Positions 31,461 to 43,357 of a DNA stretch of 64,000 bases are shown one piece after another. This DNA is from Peltaster fructicola. Its lineage: Eukaryota; Ascomycota; Dothideomycetes. The position numbers and the translations under genes were made by a program. Where the stretch lies: assembly GCA_001592805.2 (NCBI GenBank), contig CP051140.1:3845501-3909500 (forward strand), read 5' to 3'. The notes below the pieces were generated by a model that saw only the letters and a program-made list of their open reading frames with translations, searched no databases and was not told the origin of the DNA. Each line of letters opens with the position of its first letter. Within the stretch, counting starts at the first letter, position 1.

Positions 31461-32390
31461 GTGTATCGTTAATCGTCGCGGCCAGCAGGAGATTATTGCA
31501 TATTCAGCAGTTCGTGGTAGTCAGCCTGCTGACGTGGTTAAACGCCGTCTATCCGATATGTGTACAGATCGGGGTTGTGGTCAAGTGTATGGCAAAGGTG
31601 TAAGCATCTTCGCGAAGCACACGTAGAGACCAACACCGTGCAGCAACATCCAACGGTGAATCCTCCTCGGCGGCTCGAGATGGTGATTTGATAGGATCGT
31701 GGAAAGGATTGGCTAATGCTCGCTGGTTACTGGCGCCTCCCGTGCCATGCGATCTCACCCTGCATGCATCATGCTAGTGGCTGCCCAAAGTGTGATGAGC
31801 ATTGGCTTAGAGGGATCTCCTGGTGGTACACCTGGCAGCTTCATCACATTTGCGACCACGAGGCACACGTCGCCTCAACTCGATCATGCGGCGCCATGCG
31901 CTGTGTTTCGATGCCTCAAACAAACACTCTCGTTGGTGTTGTGCTTGCGTTGCTGTTAGGACATGTGTACGTGAAAGAAAGGTTCTCAGGCGACTACCGA
32001 GCCTTGAGTGCAGTAGAACCTTGACTGTCTCCGCACCCGTCAGCCAATGAGATCTTCCAAGCACATCCCGATCGACATCGATGTCTGTGCTTAGCTGCAT
32101 GTGCTTGCAGACCTCTGTCTCCATTCGCAAAGCCTCAGCGCTTAGCACTGAGACCATTGCCCGTCTCGATCACAGAATGCGCAAATCTGTCCGTAAAGGT
32201 GGCATGCTACTCGTGCTTCTGGAGTCTACGGTGATGCTGTCACATTGGCTCCGGATACGTAAAGTATCGATGTCCCGTCTCGTCTTTTCCTCTTGCTCTT
32301 ACAGATCCGCATGGCACTTTCGTTTCTTGCACCCCTCCAGGATGTTATGATCAGATAAGGAGACATTGCTTTCGATCCGGCTATCAAGCA
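31461..32390. promoter_or_regulatory. Divergent noxA / DUF7727 gene spacer
   Basis: The spacer is 930 bases and holds short ORFs only. One Cys/Trp-rich ORF (31716-32024, plus) has no family resemblance and no ATG-context support. The region probably contains both promoters. Confidence 0.4.
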
Positions 32391-32881
32391 ATGGGCAAAC
32401 TTATCAAGAACCACTGGGCGAGGCTCATCGTCATGACTGCTGCAGCTTGTGAGTATATACCGACTATCTGTCGATTGGAGTCTGATACTGGACAGATCAA
32501 ACCGCAGCATCCATCGAGGGCTTCTTCTGGCCTAAGTTCTTCTTCGACTTCCTTACCAAGAACTTGGACGCTGCTGTCAAGCCCGTACCATACCTTCAGG
32601 TCATCAATCTCCTGGTTGCTCTAATCACTCTCGCATATGAATGGCCACTAGGCTTCCTCGCAGGATCGAGGATACATTCGAGCATGATCGTGAGGATGCT
32701 GTGGCTGCCACTAGCAAGTCTCAGCGCCATCCTGCTTTACCAGGCAACGAACCCAGCACTATACTACCTTGTCGCGACAATCGTGTATTATTGGGCGTAT
32801 ATCGAGGGAGAGGTTATATGCGCTGTACCTTGGACACTCCCGAAGAGGGCACCGCGGCCAACAGTGCGCGATAAGGTGTGA
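32391..32881 (+). CDS. Small four-span fungal membrane protein (DUF7727-like)
   Basis: The protein has 147 residues in exons 32391-32448 and 32496-32881 (47-nt intron inside a Tyr codon). It opens MGKLIKNHWARLIVMTAAAY, a basic start and a first membrane segment. GFFWPKFFFDFLTKNLD follows, and then three hydrophobic segments (LQVINLLVALITLAYEWPLG, WLPLASLSAILLYQATN, YLVATIVYYWAYIEGE). It ends in a basic tail. This is a conserved ascomycete protein family; the family number is from memory, so treat it as tentative. The function is unknown. Confidence 0.78.
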
Positions 32882-33729
32882 GGTGGATGGGAAGCCACAT
32901 AAGATGTGGTCAGACAATCACACACTATGATCGAACGAATCACACGACAACACTGGACCGAGATGGCACATCTCACGCATTGCCTACGCAGTGGGAACAG
33001 ACACATCGCTCTGGTGTCTGTCAGGACATGACACCAAAATCGTCTGCTATCAGCATGAGTGCAACAACCAGTACGGCATGACACATGACTTATGGAGCCG
33101 TCCTTACAATGGTGCAGCCACCCTCAATGGCCGTCTCTCATGTCCATGCAGGCATTTGGCCAGAGTCCAGGGAATGGCAGCAAGATCGACAGAGCCGATA
33201 GCTGCCGTTCATGTAGGCAAGGACAGTATGCACTCGAAATTCACCACGACGGTAGAGGGTTGTAACGACATTACTGCTTGCATCGTGTGGAGTGACTCCG
33301 ATCGATCTACGCTCAAGGCCGAGAGCACTTCTTAACACAACAATACCTCTGGCCACGGGAATCGACGTCGAAATCGGCTGTCGCTAGGGATAGGGACGGA
33401 CTGTACTGGCAGGGAGGAGCATCGCACCCACCGGTAGAAAGCTTCCTCGAAACCAGTTATCGCTGTATCAGGGATTGATTGTGACAGCAGAGAGGAGTGC
33501 CGCATGCATTCCATGGTGCTTGGAGCTTGGAGAGTCGAAGGTCAGAGTGCTGGTCAGTCTATTGTACATATCCCAGTTCATGCGGTACTACACACTGCTT
33601 CTGACGTATACGACCTCTTTGTCATCACATAATGCTCACTGTCGAATGAACCTGTGTTAGATATCCTGAAATCAACATAATTACAATCCAAAACACGTCC
33701 TGTTCAATGCCATGACTGTTTTTCTGCTT
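32882..33729. other. Intergenic between convergent genes
   Basis: The region is 850 bases between the membrane protein and ELL, which converge. A plus-strand ORF at about 33079-33335 has a cysteine pair but no family resemblance. Probably 3' UTRs and spacer. Confidence 0.4.
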
Positions 33730-35614
33730 TCATGATTCATTACCTGCATGTTGCCGCTCCGATGCTGCTACGATCTCCTGCTTCATCTCTCTCAGGCGCT
33801 TATGCATGTCTAAGAGCTTCTTAGTCTCCTCTGCACTTACAGCCTCTCCGTTGCATCTTCTCAGCTCGATCGAGTCGTATAGTTTAGCGTATTGTGGATA
33901 GAACAGGTTCTGAAACTTCCTGGCCAGCTCGATGCCTTTTTCGAACGTGATATTGTCGACGATCGACACAGAGCTGTCAGAGCTGCCGCCGTCAAAGAGA
34001 TCCTGTGAGGCGTTCTGACTTGAGCTCGTCGAGGATGTCTTGTGGTGGCCATTGGTATGCATGCCATCGGAAAGCTTGGTCTTGTGTAAGAGCTTGTCCT
34101 GTGAATCAAGGCGTTTGTGCAGCTTTGGGCGGTCTGCATCCACACTTGTGATGGTATCATGGCGCGTACGAGGTGTGGAAGTGATGCCTAGTCCTCTGGG
34201 AGTCTCTACACCATTACGTCGCTGACTGATGCCGCTACGATCTGAGACATCCGATGTATTTCGAGGTCTTGCGGCACCGAGCGGCGATGGCACTGTTGGA
34301 TGTAAGGCTTTCGGAGGCGAGATGTGTGCCTTGGTCTTGGTTGTGCTGTGTATCTTCGGTGTTGTCTTGCCTGCAGTTGTAGATTTCGATACAGGCTTTG
34401 CTTTTGTGTCCTTCGGGGTGCTTGCTTTGGCTAATGGCTTGAGTTGTGTAGCAGACTTGTTAGCGCTATGAGCATCATCATCAGAGCTGACCGTTGGTGC
34501 CTTCTTCGCTGTCGCTTGACGTTTGGCAGGTCTCTCCTGGTCACTGCTGGTGCTATCTCCTGCCTTCCTCTTATTCTCTTTGGTGACGGTCTCTATGCGA
34601 GTCTTCTTTGGATCCTTGGACAGCAGTCGCTCCATGCCACTCTTTTTTGCAGGCAAACGAGGACTACTCGCTTGAGCGTCTGGAGTACTGGAACGATTCT
34701 GGCTAGGTGTGCCAAGGTGAAGTCTCGACAACACTTTCCCCTTGTCGCGCTCTTCCTTAGGCAACAGTAGCTGCCACAATCTGTCAGTCTTGCCGAGTCG
34801 TTGTCTGTCGTAGGCGCGGATGGCGTTGTTGATTGCATCCTGTCTGTCCTCCTGCGTTGTATACTTGAAACGCCAGACATCCAGCTCTTTGCATGCTTTG
34901 TCTCCGAGCGTCCACTTTCCTCCAGCCTGACTGGCAATTGTCTGCAACAGACCCTTCAGCTCTTGAACTGGGATGCGGACCTTGGCGGCCGTATCCTCTG
35001 CCGACAGCGGTCGCATGGCAAGCAGGTGTATAACGGCATGTCGAAGAGCCTTAGCTTTGGTAGATGCTGGGTGTGAAGTTGGTGCTTGCAAGGAAGTGGC
35101 ACCCAATGAAGGACTGCCTACTGTCTTGGCTACATTATAGATTCCACCTCTTTGTAACTGCTTTGCAGCCTCGAATCGATTCTTCGGATCTGGGATGATA
35201 GCCTTTGCTACTTGTGTCTGTGTGGCTTTCTTGTGGTCGCTGATCTCAGCCATGGACTGTTTAAGGGCGAGAAGAGCGTCATCTTGCTCAGCTGCGGTGA
35301 TTTGTGCTCGATGTGATGCGGTGGAGTGAAGTGTGAGATTGTCCTCTGAAATGTGGTATAACTCGTTTGTGAAGGACTCTGGCGTCAGTGTGAGATGCAA
35401 AGATTGCTTGTCATATCGGATAGACTGAAGAAGTCAGCTTTGTCCGCCAGCCATCCTTTCATGTGCTTACTGGAGTCTTGCCAGTTATCAACTGGACAGT
35501 ACTGGCGCGCTGTAGCTCACCAAGTCTTTCATTGGCAAGATTGATAATGATTGCTGAGGTTGAAGTGCTGGTTGGAGCTTGTAATGTCCAACCACTAGCA
35601 GGGATGGAAGCCAT
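33730..35614 (-). CDS. RNA polymerase II elongation factor ELL homologue
   Basis: Nuclear elongation factor that with its EAF partner suppresses Pol II pausing (family knowledge). It has 612 residues in exons 35614-35471 and 35424-33730 (46-nt intron). Exon 1 (MASIPASSGWTLQAPTSTS...) is needed to complete the N-terminal ELL domain; the second exon on its own has no ATG at its start. The winged-helix-like region includes ALRHAVIHLLAMRPLSAEDT and GGKWTLGDKACKELDVWRF. A long Lys/Ser/Pro-rich disordered middle follows. The C-terminal occludin-ELL domain is clear: FEKGIELARKFQNLFYPQYA, then LDMHKRLREMKQEIVAA. N- and C-terminal domains are both present, so the gene looks complete. Confidence 0.88.
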
Positions 35615-36485
35615 GGTTCGCAACCAGCCGAGAATGTGCTACTGTGTACATGAAGCTGTAGGATCGGACCAGGTATATGAGGAAGAGCTGTTCAGAATGA
35701 AATGTTTGTCTACAATGAAGCATCAGTACATGTACCTCACCCAGGTGAACTTCCATGACGTGGGATTGCTTACCAAGGTCACCTATGGACGCTGAGCTAA
35801 ATGTCAATGGTCATATGGGTGGGTGGCGGAGATCCAGCTCCGAATGTAGGCAAGACTGCGAGGCCGTGATCGAAGCACAATAGCGAGAAATGTGAAGTAA
35901 AGGATGTCTGAAAGATGAGCGACAACTCGTGCAGGCAAGTGAGTGAATGGGGATCAAGGTACAAAGCCAGGGCTCTATGTAAACTAGTGGCAGTCCAACA
36001 AGAGCGGACTAGGGAACAGTAAGCCGCGCTGGCTCCATCTACCAGCAGCGGCATGTCACACAGATGCGGTGCATGATCGTACGAACTGACCCTCCTCAGG
36101 ACGAATACGGGCCTCTGGAGGCTGCCTCGTCTCGTCCGGGTAAAGACATGGCTGGCTTGAGGCCTCAAGAGGTTGTTCGCCACCACATTACACAGGTCCT
36201 TCGTCTGCATGCTCTCCTTCAGCCGATCTGCTTTGTCAACCCTAATGCAGCGCTACTGCCCAAGGAAGAACGAGCGTCACCCACGTCAATGGTTTGCTGG
36301 GATGTTGGGTGCCCACTTGAGGAATTGACAAATGCCTTGCAGTGGTGGACTCCAGACTGAGCATGCGTGAGTCGGTGGTACACCGTTTTGGTCGACAGCA
36401 TCTTTGACATAAACCCGTGTCGTAGCAGACGTTGCGATTGGTATGGCTGGCTACTGCTTATGTATATGTAGGCTGACAGCAAGGA
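35615..36485. other. Intergenic, no gene recognised
   Basis: This is the spacer between the starting end of ELL and the stop of LCP5. Two overlapping ORFs (plus 36064-36360, minus 35797-36210) have no family resemblance and the minus one lacks coding-like composition. Nothing else is seen. Confidence 0.4.
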
Positions 36486-37487
36486 TTATCGGCGAAGCTT
36501 CTTGTCAAGACGCTTCCTCTTCACATCGAAAGCACCACCAATACCGTCGTTGCGAGGCCCATCTTCCACAGCTCTCCTCTTCCGGCTCTTGTCCAGTGCG
36601 CTAACCTTACTCTTGTTCCTGGTTAGATCGGTGATCCGGTCGAGGTTCTCGCCTATGCCACGCCATTCCTCACCACCAAATCCACCACGTTCGCGTGCTC
36701 GCTGGGCTTTCTCTTTCTTGAGGTCTCGCGACAAGCGTACAAGGTGTGTCTCCTCGTACTCTCGACGTGCTGCCTCCTCAGCCATAGCTCGAGCATTCTT
36801 GACACCTCGACCGCTGCCTGTGATCGTACTTCCGATACTGGGCTGTGCGACTGGTGCGGTTGAGAGCTCGTTGCTGATGTATTCGTCTACGGTAGTAGAT
36901 CGATCAGGTCGTTTACGGCGCTCTTTCTGATCGAAGTTCGGCATGGCTGTTGCTGAGACTCGTGGAGGTCGATATACACCATCTTCCTTGCTCTTCGCAC
37001 GTCGTGCTGCATTGTCTTCGCCTGTCTCTGCTGCAGCGAACGCCGCTGGATTTGGTCGGTAGGCAAGCTCGTCAAGCTCCTCGTCCTCTTCAGACTCTTC
37101 TGAGCCGTTCTGTTTGGTGATCTCAAACTTTTCCTTCTTCGCAGCCTGCTCGACCTCGTCATTCGCAGCCTTCACAACCTTATCGACCTGGTATTTGATT
37201 CTTTGCTCAAGTGGTCTCACGCCTCGCTCCAGGTATAGTCGTTGCTCGGCGAGCTTCTTGGTGAGCTCAGTGTTGATGTCTTGTACCTCGTCGAACGATT
37301 TGCCCTCCTTGATGCTGCGAACGACAAGCAAGTTGCGTAGTGCCAGACCTTGCAGGTATGAGATGAAGATTTCGTTCTTGACATCGAGTAGACTGATGCC
37401 GTCGTCTGGTACTTGATAGCTGTCGTCAGTCGGTAGCGCCTGTAGCGCTGCGTTGCACGATGTCGCCAGGTCCGTGAGAAGATCCAT
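36486..37487 (-). CDS. LCP5: Lcp5/neuroguidin, Sas10/Utp3 family U3 snoRNP protein
   Basis: Nucleolar factor of the small-subunit processome needed for 18S rRNA maturation. It is a single exon of 333 residues. The Sas10/Utp3/C1D domain covers about 5-110: LLDVKNEIFISYLQGLALRN and LEQRIKYQVDKVVKAAN. An acidic stretch (EESEEDEELDEL), the conserved YRPNPAAF and YRPPRVSATAMP, then the Sas10 C-terminal-like tail with EYEETHLVRLSRDLKKEK and a basic end (KRKRLDKKLRR) follow. Size and order match fungal Lcp5. Confidence 0.92.
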   Translation of the reverse strand: MDLLTDLATSCNAALQALPTDDSYQVPDDGISLLDVKNEIFISYLQGLALRNLLVVRSIKEGKSFDEVQDINTELTKKLAEQRLYLERGVRPLEQRIKYQVDKVVKAANDEVEQAAKKEKFEITKQNGSEESEEDEELDELAYRPNPAAFAAAETGEDNAARRAKSKEDGVYRPPRVSATAMPNFDQKERRKRPDRSTTVDEYISNELSTAPVAQPSIGSTITGSGRGVKNARAMAEEAARREYEETHLVRLSRDLKKEKAQRARERGGFGGEEWRGIGENLDRITDLTRNKSKVSALDKSRKRRAVEDGPRNDGIGGAFDVKRKRLDKKLRR

Positions 37488-37952
37488 GGTTGTTGCAATT
37501 CACTTCACTTCTGAGATTCGTAGAAAAGTTATTGAGCCGCATCGCGCTCGGTCCACTTTGCCAAGCATTGCCGCTCGCAACTTCCTCAAGCTGCTATTAC
37601 TTCCACCAACATTCACCATCACTCTTCATTGCCTTACACTATCGTGGACGACTCTCCATGTCTCTCACGACGTCGAATCCTCGTCTGCGATTCACACGCT
37701 CATCTCCCGCTGTATGACATCCTCGCAGGCATTGTGACGATACTTGCTCTTCGTCGCTAACACGACAACGTTGCTCAATCAACTTAAGGCCTTCCAAGCA
37801 TTACTTGCTCCTCGATCGCTTCACTCTTCGCTTCCTCACTATCTTGCTATGACAAATGCCGTCCTCTCAACGGGTCTAGCACAGTAAGCAAGTTTCAACA
37901 CTCGACGTTGCAACATTTCATTCTGGAACAGCACGGGTAACATCGTGATAAT
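37488..37952. promoter_or_regulatory. Divergent LCP5 / Clr2-like promoter region
   Basis: The region is 465 bases between two divergent starts. It is rich in pyrimidine runs (CTTCACTTCT, TTCACCATCACTC), as in many fungal promoters. No ORF is supported. Confidence 0.4.
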
Positions 37953-39578
37953 ATGGCACGCATCAAATATCTGACGATCGGCGAGCACGTCTCCGACGGG
38001 CTCACATCGAGATGGCCAGCAAAAGACTCTCTCTCCCGCAACGACGACAAGGTTCTGTATCAGGTAGGCAAATGGTTGGCAAGAGACAGACATTTGTCTC
38101 AAAGCAACACTGAGTATAAGCTCAACCAATTCCCAGCTGGTTATGCAGCGTTCGAGAAACCACCTAGGCAAGATGGCACAGGGCAAGTCGATCGCTACAT
38201 ATACGGACATCCTCAAGGATGTTTCGATTCTGCCAAGAAGTTCACAGTCCATCTCCTAGCCATCGAGAGGAACAACCTTGCTGACTGCGAATGCGTTCGA
38301 TGTGGAGGCAAGCATAAGCACAAGAAATCCACCAAGCAGCGATCGTCAACGTTAATCACGCCCAATCAGAGACGTCAACAGAAGCTCGCATCAACGAGTC
38401 CGCTTTCTACCGAGCAAAGACGCGAACAGGCACCGTCACCACTGTCTGATGAGGTCCCACATTCGTCTGACGGAAGCGCCCCGGAGTACTTAGCCGATCA
38501 GTTCGGCCAGCTGGTCGACCGATTGGGTCAGCTTCAATATAAGTTGCCGATCGACTGCGCATTAGAGGAGCCTTCTGTGCCGGTGTGGCTCTACACCATG
38601 GAGACAATAGCACATAGCTTGCGGAAGCTTCAACAACAACCGAGCTATTGTCCTCGCCCTGGTGAGATGGTGCTACTTGCGGCCAACCTGCGAGTCGATG
38701 ACACACTTGTGTAGGATGCAAGTCGTCATCAACTGCTGTGGACACAAGGGAACGATGCAATAAGGTACACTACAGAGTCGGTAATCTGGATGGCTGGCAT
38801 CGTAACAAAGGTTCCTAATCTCAGTGAGCATACTCCAGAGGCCTTATCCGTTCTACCATATGGAATTCATCACAGCATGAGTTCAGACCTATACAAGATC
38901 GAAATACTACAAGGTACAGACGATGTGTCTCGGGTCAGGACTTTCTTTAGGCCACTGCACCTCCTACGACCTTTCGCACTGTGGCGCGATTGCCTCGGCT
39001 CTCTGGAAGCGACTGAACGCCATTCATCCATACAAAAGGCCATAAGCATTGCCAGTACATACTCAATGCTATCAGAGTATTGGGTCAAAGCATCAACTCA
39101 TGGAGTCATGCAAGGGCAAGGCAAGGCCACTTTCTTCTGTCGTGGTATGTTCATCGGCGCGGAGCTCATTGTGAAAGGAGACTGCGTACGAGTTCTTACA
39201 GGCGATCAACAAGATGAAGCAACATGCGATGCACTTATCGTGACCAGTATCAAGGTAATCTGGTCCCGTTGCGCTTCACAAGATGATACGCTCATCTGCG
39301 TGCACATCAGTGGACATGGCCTCACGCTGAATCCATCACAGGCCTTCTTCGATGCCAGCGGTCACCCTGTCCTTGTCGATAGCCAAGAACTACCATCAGT
39401 ACTTCGTACATATGGTCAGTGGTATTGGCGAACCGATCGTACGAACGCAAGATCTAGAATCGAGGTTCCTTTCTCGAAGGTCTTAGGTCGCTACCACGAG
39501 AGCTCTGCACTCATCGCATGGTACGGGACACCTGAGAGGGCAGACACACAGGTCCGTCGTACCGCTGGTCACCAGTAG
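37953..39578 (+). CDS. Clr2-like transcription-silencing protein
   Basis: In S. pombe, Clr2 is part of the SHREC histone-deacetylase complex that silences heterochromatin. The protein here has 523 residues in exons 37953-38710 and 38765-39578; the 54-nt intron (GTAGGA...AATAAG) splits a Val codon, and without it the frame closes early. The N-terminal Clr2 module shows NQFPAGYAAFEKPPR, VDRYIYGHPQG, FTVHLLAIE and a CECVRCGGK knuckle. The C-terminal module shows YCPRPGEMVLLA and, across the intron, ESVIWMAGIVTK, then DLYKIEILQG. The match is to the family pattern as I remember it. The donor and acceptor are not the strongest in the window. Confidence 0.75.
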
Positions 39579-40068
39579 TACTGGGCAGTTGATCGAGACG
39601 ATCAGATCCGCCATGCTTGAGTCGAGACCAGTCCGAGCCTCATCGAACCTTGGGAGATGCGAAGGCAATGCCAGAATGTGTTCGCTATGATCGATTGATC
39701 ACAACGGCTGAGGTGTGTTACGAGTGGAACATTCTATCAAGCGGCAATGAACGATGTAGAGCGAACCTAGGTGCAATAAAAAAACATTCGAAGGCGTGTA
39801 AGCTACAGCTGTAATCAGTGCTACATGCACTCCACGGACTATCATCATGCTTTAACAGTGACACAGCTGAAAACAAATGATTTGAACTTGTTTGCGATCT
39901 CTACGTCGTCGAGGCTCATAGACCACACCGCTGAGGTAAGAAGTGTTCCAACTGTTGAGCCTTATAATGTCTGGTACTCAGCTCGTTCGTGGACGGTCTT
40001 GGATCCTCCCCGATGGTTCCTTGCTTTCCCTGTGCTTACAGAGCATAGAGCTCTCAGATACATCACGA
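39579..40068. other. Intergenic between convergent genes
   Basis: The region is 490 bases and contains an A7 run (39778-39784). Short ORFs only; likely 3' UTRs of the two convergent genes. Confidence 0.4.
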
Positions 40069-41320
40069 CTAAGTGAATGCACCATCAAGATCTTGTCCCA
40101 GCATCTTCATGCTTTCCATGACTGGATAGTCGACGTCGTCGTACAGTTGATCGAATAGATCATCGTTATTGGTGGCGACTGGTGTGCTACTGTGCTCGAC
40201 GGCCATCGCAGATAGACCAGGAATGAGGTCGTCTTGCTGGTTGACTACAGGTACGACGCTGGCAGTCTTCCTGGAAATTGCTGAACGGAGATGCGGGTGA
40301 ACAAAGTCGGATTCTGGGAGAGGAATATTCTCAGGCTTCGTATCAGACAATCTGGTTCTAGAAATGGTCAGTGTACCGGATGGAGCTGAGCCAGACATGC
40401 CGGCGGGCATGCTGGGTCTGCGAGGGACAAACGATCCTGGCTTTGCGGTAGATTTCTTAGTCGTTGAAGGTGCGTTCGGATGAGGTAGACCACCAGCGTG
40501 CTTATTGCCACGTTTACCACCTCGTCTACGATTGCCGCCGTTGGAGTTGCCTCGCTGCATGTTGTTGGTCTGCTTGGCTCCGTTTGTCGCAGGCTTGTTG
40601 TTCCATGAGAAGTTGGCGTTTGACGTCTTAAGCTCCTCGATGAAGTGCTTTTGTGTCGGTTCCTGACCATGCTCGACATTTTGCGCTGACTGCTTTTCCG
40701 CATTGGCCTCTACAGACTCTGCTGGCTCGTCGTATGGCCATAGTATGGCACCATCGCGGCAAGTAGCAAGGGCCGACCATTCGTTCTGCGAGGCTGGTGC
40801 TGCTGTATGAGATGAGCCCGTTGTCATTACGAGCTCATCTGCGTTCTTTCGGTCAATTCGCTCTGACATGCTCCGGTTCATTGCTACTGTATGTGCTAGC
40901 ACTGGGTCGACAGCAAGCTCCTCAGGGAGGAAGTCGATTTGCAAGCATGTATGCATTGACCCTGTTGAGACTGACTTGTCAGCATATGTTGCTGAGTCGT
41001 TTATCTTCTCCTCGTCGCGAGAGTGCTCTGACTTACCTGATGTCCCGTCGCGCTGCTGAACATCGATGCGAATGACTGCAAACTCTTGATCTTCCATACA
41101 GTTTGCGAGCAGAGTAGAGAATGCGAGTAGTAGCCTAGCAAGGAGTTGCCAGACGAAGAGGAAGATGATTGTCAGTATGACAAGGCAGATCAGCATAAGA
41201 AGTGCCAGGAAACCAGCTGCAACGCGCGTGATATAGTGACAAACGATATGGAAGCTGATCTATCAGATACTGTCAGTAGATGTGGTGTTGCTTGCCCTCT
41301 GAGAGACTCACTTCTGTCAT
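40069..41320 (-). CDS. Membrane-anchored protein with disordered, RG-rich tail; unknown function
   Basis: The protein has about 399 residues. A 9-nt first exon (41320-41312, encoding Met-Thr-Glu) is joined over a 52-nt intron (GTGAGT...TGATAG) to 41259-40069. The second exon continues ISFHIVCHYITRVAAGFLAL and runs into a long hydrophobic stretch (LLMLICLVILTIIFLFVWQL), giving one N-terminal anchor. The remaining 340 residues are polar and probably disordered. They include SWNNKPATNGAKQTN, a basic GNRRRGGKRGNKHAGG patch that could bind RNA or acidic lipid, and a C-terminal acidic motif (DDLFDQLYDDVDYP). No catalytic motif is present, and I do not recognise the family. The tiny first exon is inferred only from splice signals and an in-frame ATG. 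Confidence 0.65.
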
Positions 41321-43048
41321 GATGTTGCGTCTGTAAAGCTGTTGTTGATGTAAGATTTCTGAAGTGTTGAGGAAAAAGCACCAGCCAAGACGTGTGGGTA
41401 TGCTTGTTTGGGAAGGCGCGCAGCACGACATCACCTGTCATGTGCGCTTACGCCGGAGCAGAGTGCAGACTCAACCCATAAGTGCTGTGCAGCAGTACGG
41501 CAGGCCCCCGATACGACTATTGGGCTCTACAACGATGTGCTCGCCACCGCGTTAGGGAGCAGCATCGAGCACGCTCAGTAATCATTGTGGCATCCCATGA
41601 ATGGCTATACGGTTCTGTGACGACTTACTTGCTTGAGTGGTAGGTAACACCTACGTGTGAGCTGACCACTGATGATCATATCCCAAGAACAGCCATCTGC
41701 TCTGCAATAACATCCTAGCTTGATCGGCAGGGACACCTTCGAGGGAGCTGAGGACATGCTATGATATCCCAGAAGCAGCTATGAGAGTCTGTTACGACAT
41801 GCTTGCTTCAGTAATAGGGAACAGCGGCACTGGACACCGTCAAAGCTGCTTACACTGTAACGATGTCCCCATGATGTCCATACATAGCGGCGATAAGGCT
41901 GCCCATCGATGACTCAGGAGCGACTCAGAAAGATGTACGAGATGTCTCTGACCTGCTCTGAATAGGCTGTCTGCTAAAGCAATTATCCAGTTTGTCGACG
42001 TGCGAGAGTTGATAGATTGCTTATGGACATATTGGGATCGCCGTACCGCCATACCAGCAGGGAGATCTGGAGGCTGTTAAGAGCATAATGACATCCCCAT
42101 TATGGCGATGTGCGGTGATGAAGAGACCTTTCAATGATGTTAGGGACTTAGAACGAGATACCCATCGCGACGATATCCGGCAACGAGGTATCTTGCCATT
42201 GATGCCAGGAACTCGCAACAACGACTTCCCTGTCCTGGCGATGTGTGACGTCCAAGGGAACTAAGTTACGTTGACTGAGATTGACTCCCGAGGACACCAT
42301 GCTGGTGAGGTCGATATTTGCAGCCGATGAAACCTCGGCTGACCAAGACAGGCAAGCAATGCGTTTGAACTCCACCACATTCGAAGCTGAGACAACTTGA
42401 CACACTTCGTACCTTGCATTGACAGCGGCAGCTTGACACTCTTGTCTCCGCATATCATGCACTCCGCATGCTTGTTGCAAAGGTTAAGTGGTCCAGTCTC
42501 GATTGGTAGCCTCGACTGGCGACATCTCTAGTCAATAGAGCGATGAGCTCCTGGCCAGATGTTGAAGCAGCAGCATGTTCCACCGTAGCAGGACCAGTCC
42601 ATGATAGCTGACACTGGTCATAGACATACGTACTGCGACTTCGGCCGAGCTGGTAAATGGATCGCTTCCTCGAAGCAGGACGAGTCGGTATCCGGGGACG
42701 ATCCCATACCCATCCAGCTCCGCAGTGCTTCAAATGTATGTTACGACATGATCAGGATCGATTGTTGGTGAAGCAGGGATTGCAATGTCTCGAGGAAGCT
42801 CTAGCTGGCTCGACCAGCGCAAAACATCCCATATTGGGCATGTAAGGTCGTGAAGCAAGACTTCACCCACGTCGGCGTGATTGACACCTCGGATCGAGTA
42901 GCTCTGCGTGTGTAACAGGATGGGCGAGCCCAATCTTGTGGATATAAGTATGAGCAGCTCTGCCTGCAGTTGACCGTTCATCAGCTCGAGCAGCAAGACA
43001 AGCAACCTCTTCAAAGCACCGACTCTTCAGCGAAAAGACTTATCGAAG
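41321..43048. other. 1.7-kb gene-poor region containing a decayed repeat tract
   Basis: No gene is recognised between the membrane-anchored orphan and the small secreted peptide. The left half holds a degenerate tandem repeat (separate entry). The right half (42300-43048) has several short ORFs on both strands without family resemblance. It ends with the promoter of the secreted peptide. Confidence 0.5.
41520..42260. repeat. Degenerate tandem repeat, unit about 85-90 bp
   Basis: Units starting near 41591, 41680 and 41765 share the order ATCCCA..GAA..GC.AT, then TCTG..A..AC, then GCTT.A and GG.A..ACA, with starts 89 and 85 bases apart. The first and third also match strongly over ACGAC..(A)CTTGCTT, at an offset of 174. 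Weaker copies appear near 41865, 42090 and 42170 (ATGTCCCC, ACATCCCC, ATATCCGG starts). Most differences between units look like C/T or G/A changes. This is compatible with repeat-induced point mutation but not proven by eye. The array has no ORF or transposon ends. Confidence 0.5.
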
Positions 43049-43357
43049 ATGAAAGTCATTGCGCTTTTCGCTCTGCTCGGCTTGGCTGCTGCCGTTCCAA
43101 CTCCTCAGGATACCTCATCTCTGGAGGCTCAGTTGTCTGCATTCTTGCAGTCACTCTCTGCCAGTGGTAAGTGAGCTCGTACTTGTCAGAACCTAATGCT
43201 AATGTTCTCTCAAGGCAGCGCTGTAAGATGATCGACCAAGGAAACCATCCTTGACTAACACTCACAGAATGGCAACTCTCCTTCCGCCACCGGCAACACT
43301 CTCGTCTTGCCAAGCTCGATTGTCTTCGACCCAGTGATCGGTGGAGCCAGCCAGTAG
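43049..43357 (+). CDS. Small secreted peptide precursor with an 8-nt exon
   Basis: The protein has 71 residues in three inferred exons: 43049-43166, 43215-43222 (8 nt) and 43268-43357. The introns are 48 and 45 nt (GTAAGT...CTCAAG and GTAAGA...TCACAG). The 216-nt joined frame closes on TAG. The signal peptide MKVIALFALLGLAAAVP is ideal. The mature part is Ser/Gln-rich (SSLEAQLSAFLQSLSAS), then GNSPSATGNTLVLPSSIVFD, ending IGGASQ. It has no cysteines, so it is not a classical disulfide effector; it could be a cell-wall or surface peptide. Retaining either intron stops translation soon after the first exon. Confidence 0.7.

Noticed and set aside
31716-32024. Cys/Trp-rich plus-strand ORF upstream of the DUF7727-like gene
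   Set aside because: No signal peptide, no family, and it overlaps another ORF in a second frame; it looks like chance in a promoter region.
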